A stretch of DNA of 64,000 nt from an uncultured Bacteroidales bacterium. Lineage in GTDB: Bacteria; Bacteroidota; Bacteroidia; Bacteroidales; Muribaculaceae. The DNA lies in NCBI GenBank assembly GCA_902782465.1, contig CACZNH010000001.1, positions 124,001 through 188,000 of the forward strand, given 5' to 3'. Every line of letters starts with the position of its first letter. Position 1 is the stretch's first letter. Made by a program: the position numbers and the translations under genes. Shown here piece after piece: positions 57,641 to 64,000 of the stretch. The notes below the pieces were generated by a model, which saw only the letters and a program-made list of their open reading frames with translations, did no database searches and was not told the origin of the DNA.

Positions 57641-59605
57641 TTACTGGATGGCAATCTTGTGGCTCTTGCCTGTGACAACAACGACATAGAAGCCCGGTTC
57701 CAGGTCGTAGCGGTTCACGCCCTGGGTGAGCTGCAGCTGTCGGCTGATGCCGCTGATGGTGGTGAGCATCGCCGTCGCATTCTCGCTCACCTCGATGCAC
57801 AGGGTGTGGCTCTCGGTCCACACGCGGCCATCGGAGGCTGACATTTCAGCCACATGGCTGGAACTGTTGACGCGAGCGGCACAGTCGGCGGGATGCCATC
57901 CGTCATATCCGCCTGCAATCACGGCATCCTTGAGTATAATCTCGCTCTCGGTGTCCAGTGAGGCATCGGCGCTGAGAGTCAAGGTAAATACCGGGCCGTC
58001 GCTTGAGAAGTGGCGCGTCTCGGGTGAATAGATGGCGATGCGTGCTGTCGATGCATCGATGGAATTGCTATAGAGCAGGTAACCCTCGGGAGCGCTGCAA
58101 GCGACGAGCGACAGGCCCTGGGGCAGCGTGATGTCGCACTGCAGGGCACTGTAGTCTCCGGCATTGTCAAGCGATACTTCCACGGCAACTTGTTCGCCCG
58201 TCATGACGTTGACGTCGGGCAGATGCAACTGGTCGTCGGTATCCACGCTGAGCATGACGCTGCTGGACGGATTCAGGATGATGCTGAGCAGCAGGTTGAT
58301 GTCTGAGATGTTGACCGTGCCGTCCTCGTTCACGTCGGCACGCTGCATGGTGTCGTTGTCCACCCTGGCGCCCAGGATGATGCTCACGATGACGTTGATG
58401 TCCGAGATGTTGACCGAACCGTCATTGTTCACGTCACCCCTGAGCCACTGGTTGGGGATGAAGAACTCTTGCCACTGGGGGGCAGCCTGGTACAGCTTAG
58501 TCGATGACCTGGGCACCGTCAGCGGTATCTCGGACTGTATGATGCCTGCCCAGACCTCCTCGCCCAGGCTGGGTGGGGTCGCGGCATTGCTGGTCAACTC
58601 AGTCAGGCCGGTCATGCCTGCCATCGCGCGTGTTCCCAGTTGCTCGGTTGTCGCAGGGAGTTCCACTGCGGTCACTTGCTGTGTGTTGTAGAGGGCGTAG
58701 TCGCCCATCGTCTTCAGTCCCTCGAAGGTGAGATTGCCTTGCAACGAAGTGCCGGCAAAGGCATAGTCACCGACGGTGGCCAGTCGCTGCCCCATGCTGA
58801 TGCCAGTGAGGCTCTCGTCATAAAGGAATGCGCCGGCACCCAGCAGTTTCAAGTTGGACGGGAGGTCAACCGCAGTGACAGGAGTCAACGTCATCGCCCA
58901 GGCACCGATTTCTTCCAGGGCACTGCTGGCTCTCAGGTCCAGGGCCTGGATGCCTGTGCCGGTCATCGCCCTGGAGCCTACGGTCTTGATGGCGTTGCCC
59001 AGCTTCACGGTGGTCAAAGCGGGACAATCCATCAGCGCAAAGTCACCCAGCTTGGTCAGTTGCCCAGTGGGGAGCGCTACGAATGATGTAAGGGCTTGGC
59101 AACGCATGAATGCGCCACGTCCCACCTCCACAATGCTAGGGGGAAGAGTGACGGCGGTCAATGCCGAGCAATGCGTAAAAGCATAGTCACCGATAACTTC
59201 AAGCGATGTCGGCAAGTCGATTTGCGCCAGTCGCTCACAGTCGGCAAACGCCGCACTGCCGATACACTTGAGTCCCTTCGGCAACTTCACGTCGGACACA
59301 CCCATCGAGGCAAACGTGCCAGCGGGCAATTCGTCGGCAGCGAAGTCGGTCTTGGTGTAGTGTGACTGGGCAGTATGGCATGGCACAACCGTGACCTCGG
59401 TCAGGTCAACGGTTATCAACTGACGCAGGCCATTGGCAATGAAATAGAAGTCATTGGCATCCATTGTGCCTGTCACCTTCAATGTGGTGATATTCAGGTC
59501 GGTAATGGCTTGATGGAGGTTACCGGCAGTATTGGTAACGTCCAATGCGTGTGATTGCAAGGCCATAACTGCTATGATGAGTGACAAAATATTTCTTAGG
59601 CGCAT
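57641..59605 (-). CDS. BspA-type LRR protein with dockerin and cohesin-like domain
   Basis: 654 aa from the ATG at 59605 (MRLRNILSLIIAVMALQSHA signal peptide). LRR_5 repeats to about residue 385 (KCIGSAAFADCERLAQIDLP). A dockerin pair (DVNNDGSVNISDINVIVSII, DVNEDGTVNISDINLLLSII) follows, at about 392-450. A beta-sandwich that looks like a cohesin (about 465-580: GEQVAVEVSLDNAGDYSALQ, then DITLPQGLSLVAC and VFTLTLSADAS) comes next. A C-terminal sorting-like stretch with VWTESHTLCIEVS and FYVVVVTGKSHKIAI ends the protein. Having dockerin and cohesin-like domains in one chain suggests self-assembly or intramolecular docking. Confidence 0.83.
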   Translation of the reverse strand: MRLRNILSLIIAVMALQSHALDVTNTAGNLHQAITDLNITTLKVTGTMDANDFYFIANGLRQLITVDLTEVTVVPCHTAQSHYTKTDFAADELPAGTFASMGVSDVKLPKGLKCIGSAAFADCERLAQIDLPTSLEVIGDYAFTHCSALTAVTLPPSIVEVGRGAFMRCQALTSFVALPTGQLTKLGDFALMDCPALTTVKLGNAIKTVGSRAMTGTGIQALDLRASSALEEIGAWAMTLTPVTAVDLPSNLKLLGAGAFLYDESLTGISMGQRLATVGDYAFAGTSLQGNLTFEGLKTMGDYALYNTQQVTAVELPATTEQLGTRAMAGMTGLTELTSNAATPPSLGEEVWAGIIQSEIPLTVPRSSTKLYQAAPQWQEFFIPNQWLRGDVNNDGSVNISDINVIVSIILGARVDNDTMQRADVNEDGTVNISDINLLLSIILNPSSSVMLSVDTDDQLHLPDVNVMTGEQVAVEVSLDNAGDYSALQCDITLPQGLSLVACSAPEGYLLYSNSIDASTARIAIYSPETRHFSSDGPVFTLTLSADASLDTESEIILKDAVIAGGYDGWHPADCAARVNSSSHVAEMSASDGRVWTESHTLCIEVSENATAMLTTISGISRQLQLTQGVNRYDLEPGFYVVVVTGKSHKIAIQ

Positions 59606-59634
59606 ACACATTTATTCATTAATTGTTAAACGTG

Positions 59635-59642
59635 CAAATATA
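59635..59642 (-). promoter_or_regulatory. Promoter -7 box of the LRR-cohesin gene
   Basis: TATATTTG on the minus strand, 30 bp before the start; no clear -33 element. Confidence 0.4.
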
Positions 59643-59774
59643 AGCCATTTTCCCGAATATACTCACTATTTAACAAAAATTAGTCGCCTTTGCCCTGTTT
59701 TTGGTCGCAGGCTGCTACCCTTATGCAGGTTTTATGAAAACCAGGATAATCTGATTCTCGGTCACGCCATGGCC

Positions 59775-61499
59775 TTACTTTAAAGTGATTTCTCCATCGT
59801 CGGGGTCCATCCCCAGGGGGATGACGATGCGGGATACATCGGGGGTGGGCTTGGGCAGGATAAGTAGGATACGGCTCTGGTAGCGCAAGGGGAAGAATCC
59901 CGTGGGGTTGTAGTCCCTGATCAGTCCGTAGTTCACGCGGCGCTCCATCTCCTCTTGAGACAAGTCGTCGGACGAGGACAGGTAGTAACGGGCGGTCTGG
60001 AACGTGTAGGGGATGGTGTCGTTTTTGAGTTCGACAGTCATATAATACTGGTCACTGCACGTGTAAACCGGTCCGGTGAGGTCTGGGCGGTCGCTGGACA
60101 TGGGCAGCGGCTCGGCACCGTCCAGCAGACGGCCGCTATGGAATCGGGCAAAGACCGAGTCGGGGACAAACTGCACGTTCTCCTTGCCGAAGTAGGCACA
60201 ATACACCACCTCGTGGGCGAAGAAATTGGAGCTGTTGTAATTCATGGGTTTGATGAAGCGGCTATAGGTGTCGAAGGTGCGCTGTGGCAGCACCGCCTGG
60301 CTGGGTGCAGCGACAACCTCGCTCACCGTTTCATCGTTAAAGACCTTATAGTCACGCAAGACCTTGATACCGCGGGCAAAGGTGAAGACCGCCAGCGCTA
60401 TTGCCGCTAGCATGATGACTAATCTTGCAACGGAAAGCATGCGGATACTGGCCACGCCAAGGCGATGCCCTGCAATAGATGACGGAGCGCGGGTGAGGGT
60501 ATCTACTGCCATGGCGACGATGATAAAGGCAACCACTGCCAGAGCCGCGTAGGCCCGTTCGTGGATGATTCCCAGGCCGAACATCACCAGTGCCAGTGCC
60601 AAGGCGATATAGGTCCACACACAACGGCGCACTGTGCCACCCTTGCCGAGCAGCAATGCCAACAGCCCTACCAGCACTGCTGCCACTGGCGTGAGGAAAC
60701 GCCACATCTTCTCATGGAAGATGAACCAGCGGCTCGCCAGCAGGTCACCGATAGACATGTCCAGGGCGATGCCACCGGCCGCCACGCGCTGCCACGGTCC
60801 CGGGGATGACATGAGCAAGGCTATACCCATCAAATAGCCTGCCAGTGCCAATGCGGCACGGCGGTCAAAGCGGCTGCGGTTAAATAGATAATAGACGCAC
60901 AATCCACCGAAGAAGCCGAATGAAGTCCCCTCGTTAAAGCCTCCGGCGATGAATGCCAGCAGCACCAGTCCTGTTCCAGCGGCCCAATTCAGTTTGGACC
61001 GTTGCGGCAGTTGCAAACAATAGACCAGCGCCAGCGAGAGGGTGACAGCCCACATGTAATTGGCGCTACCGGCAACCCAGAGCATCGTCTCGCCCGGAAC
61101 GGGGAAACAGGTGCCTACCACAGCCAGGAATAGTGCCACCACCATCACCGAGCGACGTTCCGTCACCAAGAGGCTGAGCAGATGCAGCAGTGCGACAAAC
61201 ACCAGTGTGTTGCACACGTTGAAAGCCGCCTTGCCGGCCAGTCCGCAGAATATCTCGGGCACGATGTCGGCCAGTCGTCCGTTGGTGTGACTGTAGTGGT
61301 AGATGTAGCTGCGCAGGAAATCGGCCAGCGTGCGCACCGGTGTCCACTCGCCCTCAACCATTGAGAACAGCATGTCGTCCTCCTTGAGTGTGGTGAGGAA
61401 ATTCATCACCAGAAAGGCGATGCCAGCGATGATGAGCAATCCCCAATAGGCAGCGTCATGCCATCGCGATGCGGTTTCTATTTGCTTCTTATACACCAT
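59775..61499 (-). CDS. DUF6056 family polytopic membrane protein, copy 3 of 3
   Basis: 574 aa from the ATG at 61499. About ten membrane helices: the N-terminal part has YWGLLIIAGIAFLVMNFLTT, then loops with GRLADIVPEIFCGLAGKAAF and PGETMLWVAGSANYMW. A C-terminal extracytoplasmic domain (about 420-574) contains FHSGRLLDGAEPLPMSSDRP. Function unknown; the layout resembles membrane glycosyltransferase-type proteins, but no catalytic motif is recognised. The frame contains the REP-like palindrome in the loop AGHRLGVAS. It lies 41 bp downstream of the next paralogue. Confidence 0.8.
   Translation of the reverse strand: MVYKKQIETASRWHDAAYWGLLIIAGIAFLVMNFLTTLKEDDMLFSMVEGEWTPVRTLADFLRSYIYHYSHTNGRLADIVPEIFCGLAGKAAFNVCNTLVFVALLHLLSLLVTERRSVMVVALFLAVVGTCFPVPGETMLWVAGSANYMWAVTLSLALVYCLQLPQRSKLNWAAGTGLVLLAFIAGGFNEGTSFGFFGGLCVYYLFNRSRFDRRAALALAGYLMGIALLMSSPGPWQRVAAGGIALDMSIGDLLASRWFIFHEKMWRFLTPVAAVLVGLLALLLGKGGTVRRCVWTYIALALALVMFGLGIIHERAYAALAVVAFIIVAMAVDTLTRAPSSIAGHRLGVASIRMLSVARLVIMLAAIALAVFTFARGIKVLRDYKVFNDETVSEVVAAPSQAVLPQRTFDTYSRFIKPMNYNSSNFFAHEVVYCAYFGKENVQFVPDSVFARFHSGRLLDGAEPLPMSSDRPDLTGPVYTCSDQYYMTVELKNDTIPYTFQTARYYLSSSDDLSQEEMERRVNYGLIRDYNPTGFFPLRYQSRILLILPKPTPDVSRIVIPLGMDPDDGEITLK
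60450..60474. repeat. REP-like palindrome inside a DUF6056 gene
   Basis: GGCCACGCCAAGGCGATGCC followed by CTGCA; encodes AGHRLGVA in a loop. The paralogue at 61541 lacks this motif at the matching place. Confidence 0.7.
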
Positions 61500-61540
61500 A
61501 CACTCTACACCATACACAGCGGCGCCAGCCACTTATCTGC

Positions 61541-63223
61541 TTATCTCTTCAATGTCATTTCGCCCAGATGGCCATCGTAGTCCAGCTGGAAAACGATGTG
61601 TGAAATGTTGTCGTTCATGAGTGGCAGCACGAGCATCTGCTGGCCCTGATAGTAGAGCGGGAAGAATCCGTGGGGCTCAAAGTCGTCGGCCAGACCGTGC
61701 TGGCTGCGGAAAAGTTTTTCCTCCTCGGTCAGTCCAGCCCCCGCTTCAGCCAGATAGTATGTCGCCAATTGGGGGCAGGGCGGCAGGGTATCCACATTGA
61801 GCACCACGAGCATATAGTCGGGGCCTGGAACGGCAAGGACACTGTCGGCAATTTCGGGGCGGTCGCTCACCAGGTGCATGGGCTCGGCGCCGTCCAGCAG
61901 GCGGCCCGAGTGGTAACGGTCATAGATGGAGTCATTCACAAACTGCACGTTATCCTTGTCATAGTAAGCGCAATAGGTTGCCTCGCGGGTGAAAAATCCT
62001 GCTGACTCATAGCTCAGCGGCGTGGCAAAGCGGCTGTAGCCCTTGAAATGGTATTCATGCAGAATGGCATGGCGCGGAGCCGCCTTGATTTCGCGGTCAA
62101 TGTTGTCTTCAAAGGTCTTCAGACGGTGCAACACCGTCATGGCATCGGAATAGAAGTAAGCACTCGCGAGAATGCCGAAGACAATTGCTGCCACACGCAG
62201 CCATCCACCCCAGTGCCAGCGGTTGAGCAATGCATCTACTGCCATGATCAGGATAATCAGCGATACGGTGGCTATGGGGGCGTAGGCGCGGTCATAGAGA
62301 TAACCCAGGCCGAACATCAATATGGCCATGCAGAGCAGGATATAGCTCCAAGGGCAGCGTCTGATGGGGCGGAACCCTTTCCATATCATGACGATGATGC
62401 CCACGATGACGGCAGCTATCGGCGTGACGATGCGCAAGTTTTTCTCAGCAAAAATGTAGCTGCGGCTCGACAACAGTTCGCCGAGGCTCATGTTCACCAC
62501 GATGCCCCCGTCGGCCGCCCTCTCCCAGATGCCAGGCGATGCCAGGATAATCACGATGCCGAGGAGATAAGCCGTTAGGGCAATTACCGCATTGCGGTCC
62601 AGTGCTTGACGGTTGAAGATGTAATACAGCACCAGACCGCCAAAGAATCCGAACGAAGCCGCCTCGTTGAAGCATCCACCAATCAACGAAATCAATATCA
62701 GCAATATGGTCATGCCGGCACCGAGCCGCTTCCCCTTGAAACGCTGCAGCAGATAGACCATCAGCAGCGAGGTGGTGATGGACCACATGTAGTTGCAGCT
62801 GCCGGCGACAAAGAGCATCGTCTGTCCAGGCACGGGATAGCAGGCACCGACGTAGGTCACAAACATTGTCACTGCCAACAGGGAGCGGCGCCCCGTGCTC
62901 AACAGGCTGATTAAATGGGCCATCAAGCCAAACACCAGGGTATTGCAAATGTTGAATACGGGTTTGCCCAAATAGGCGCAAAACAGCGCTGCAAAGGTGT
63001 CGGCGCTGCGGCCATTATGGTCCATGAAACGCTCATACTGCGAACGCAGGAAATCCATGAAACCCGCATCGCTGAGCAGTGAAAACTGCATGTCGTCCTC
63101 CTTGTAGGAAGTCCACACGTTGAGCACATAGAACACGATGCATGCAGCCAGGATTAACCCCCAGTAAGCCAGGTCATGAACTAGAACCGCTTTGTTTCTT
63201 GTGTCGTAATGCTTGCTATCCAT
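61541..63223 (-). CDS. DUF6056 family polytopic membrane protein, copy 2 of 3
   Basis: 560 aa, about ten membrane helices and a C-terminal extracytoplasmic domain. It shares with its neighbours the motifs SYKEDDMQFSLL, FMDHNGRSADTFAALFCAYL, PGQTMLFVAGSCNYMWS, GCFNEAASFGFFGGLVLYYI and YHSGRLLDGAEPMHLVSDRP. The conserved Asp/Glu pairs near the first loop (KEDDM) could be functional. The gene lies 20 bp after the paralogue upstream, so the three are likely one operon. Function not known. Confidence 0.83.
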   Translation of the reverse strand: MDSKHYDTRNKAVLVHDLAYWGLILAACIVFYVLNVWTSYKEDDMQFSLLSDAGFMDFLRSQYERFMDHNGRSADTFAALFCAYLGKPVFNICNTLVFGLMAHLISLLSTGRRSLLAVTMFVTYVGACYPVPGQTMLFVAGSCNYMWSITTSLLMVYLLQRFKGKRLGAGMTILLILISLIGGCFNEAASFGFFGGLVLYYIFNRQALDRNAVIALTAYLLGIVIILASPGIWERAADGGIVVNMSLGELLSSRSYIFAEKNLRIVTPIAAVIVGIIVMIWKGFRPIRRCPWSYILLCMAILMFGLGYLYDRAYAPIATVSLIILIMAVDALLNRWHWGGWLRVAAIVFGILASAYFYSDAMTVLHRLKTFEDNIDREIKAAPRHAILHEYHFKGYSRFATPLSYESAGFFTREATYCAYYDKDNVQFVNDSIYDRYHSGRLLDGAEPMHLVSDRPEIADSVLAVPGPDYMLVVLNVDTLPPCPQLATYYLAEAGAGLTEEEKLFRSQHGLADDFEPHGFFPLYYQGQQMLVLPLMNDNISHIVFQLDYDGHLGEMTLKR

Positions 63224-63243
63224 GAATACTACATTTCAATCGG

Positions 63244-64000
63244 TTATTTATCGAGGATTTGGACCGTTTCGGGATTTGGCGCTTGCCTGAAGAGCGTGAG
63301 GCGTTCATCGCCGGCATAATCCAACAGCAATTCCATGCTTGAAATGCCGTTGTCCACCAGGGGAAGCACCATCATCGTTTTCCCATCGACGCGCAACGGA
63401 TAATAGCCAAAGGGGTCGCTAGTGGTCTGGAGAGCATGCTTCTTGCGGAAATCCTTTTCGCTCTCGGATAAGGCATTGTCCGAGTCGCTGCGGTATGCCG
63501 TGCCAACCTGATAAGCTGTGGGCAGCGTGTCAAGGTTGAGCGTCAGGAGCATGTAATTCTGGTCGGGGAATGCCACTATGGGACCTGTCAGGGCGGGTTT
63601 GTCACTCGTGAACGGCATCTCGACGGCTCCATCGAGCAAGCGTCCGCCGTGGAAGCGGTCATAGACCGAGTCCGAGACGAATTGGATGTTCTGCTTGTCA
63701 AAATAGGCACGCCAGATGTACTCGTTCTGGAAAAACCTGTCGCTTTGCATCGGCAGGGGATAGAGGAAGCGGTTGTATTGCCTGAAGGGTGATTGATGCA
63801 AGACGGCCTGGTCGGTTGCGGCCCGGATTTCGTTAACCACCTGCTCATCAATCACCTTGTAGTCGCGCAAGACTTTTACGCCTTTGCCGAAGGTCATGAC
63901 ACTCAGCGCCAAACAAGCGAGAATGGCGATTGCCCGTAGCCATTGCGGGCGGCGCAGGAGCCAGTCGGCGGCAATGGCCGTGATGATAAGCGAAACGGTC
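63244..64000 (-). CDS. DUF6056 family membrane protein, copy 1 of 3 (5' end beyond window)
   Basis: The frame is open to base 64000, so only the C-terminal 251 codons are visible. The last membrane helices (TVSLIITAIAADWLL, WLRAIAILACLALSVM) are followed by the extracytoplasmic domain with YKVIDEQVVNEIRAATDQAV and FHGGRLLDGAVEMPFTSDKP, homologous to the two paralogues downstream. Confidence 0.82.
   Translation of the reverse strand, partial: TVSLIITAIAADWLLRRPQWLRAIAILACLALSVMTFGKGVKVLRDYKVIDEQVVNEIRAATDQAVLHQSPFRQYNRFLYPLPMQSDRFFQNEYIWRAYFDKQNIQFVSDSVYDRFHGGRLLDGAVEMPFTSDKPALTGPIVAFPDQNYMLLTLNLDTLPTAYQVGTAYRSDSDNALSESEKDFRKKHALQTTSDPFGYYPLRVDGKTMMVLPLVDNGISSMELLLDYAGDERLTLFRQAPNPETVQILDK

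Overview
The window comes from the chromosome of a Bacteroidales bacterium (Prevotellaceae or Muribaculaceae-like, my inference) of moderately high GC. Three things point there. Promoters have the Bacteroidetes form TTG/TTTG-N19-20-TAnnTTTG (for example upstream of 6447, 8592, 34413, 36567 and 44690). Many secreted proteins carry BspA-type leucine-rich repeats or dockerin-like repeats. Type IX secretion (PorZ-like) proteins, a C10 peptidase and three DUF6056 membrane proteins are also present. Both window edges cut a gene.

Layout. 1-3.8 kb: end of a secreted DUF4353/dockerin protein, a flotillin, YebC. 3.98-8.6 kb: pheT and a LytS/LytTR two-component pair. 8.75-11.0 kb: an ExbB-ExbD-TonB energy-transduction operon, then pdxJ. 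12.0-20.1 kb: two PorZ-like beta-propeller proteins flanking a small membrane protein, an AlgX/AlgJ-like SGNH protein and an MBOAT O-acyltransferase; this looks like a surface-polysaccharide acetylation locus. 20.3-22.1 kb: lysS. 22.3-23.9 kb: a solitary RecA-like protein with a lost Walker A motif, enclosed by imperfect direct repeats. 24.0-36.6 kb: a DNPH1/AlkZ-like pair, a four-repeat dockerin protein, a Kelch-TM-AraC regulator, a YdcZ-type transporter, MmcQ, an overlapping C10 peptidase-TfoX-carbonic anhydrase operon, and a P1-peptidase/glutamine-amidotransferase fusion. 36.8-39.8 kb: a low-GC TIR-STAND-TPR protein, a likely antiphage NLR-like sensor. 39.9-46.6 kb: two LRR/dockerin proteins, one fused to a formylglycine-enzyme-like domain, and an M28 peptidase.

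47.8-52.2 kb is the most unusual part. Two cargo genes, a serpin and a low-GC BspA/BIG2/dockerin protein, each sit in a module. Each module starts with a copy of the 3' end of the neighbouring tRNA-Leu(TAG) gene, followed by a shared end of exactly 149 bp. Each module closes with a shared right end containing a terminator. No recombinase is visible. I read this as a tandem array of two members of one recombinase-less integrative cassette family at a tRNA gene. A DUF4160/DUF2442 pair lies just to the left, and its first gene has a one-base deletion after codon 5.

52.4-64 kb returns to housekeeping genes (xseB, xseA, DUF3256, M48 peptidase, Mrp, trmB), an LRR protein with dockerin and cohesin-like domains, and three tandem DUF6056 membrane proteins. 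Intergenic spacers through the window carry short 7-8 bp tandem tracts, and two REP-like palindromes recur. One of these palindromes also lies inside two coding sequences.
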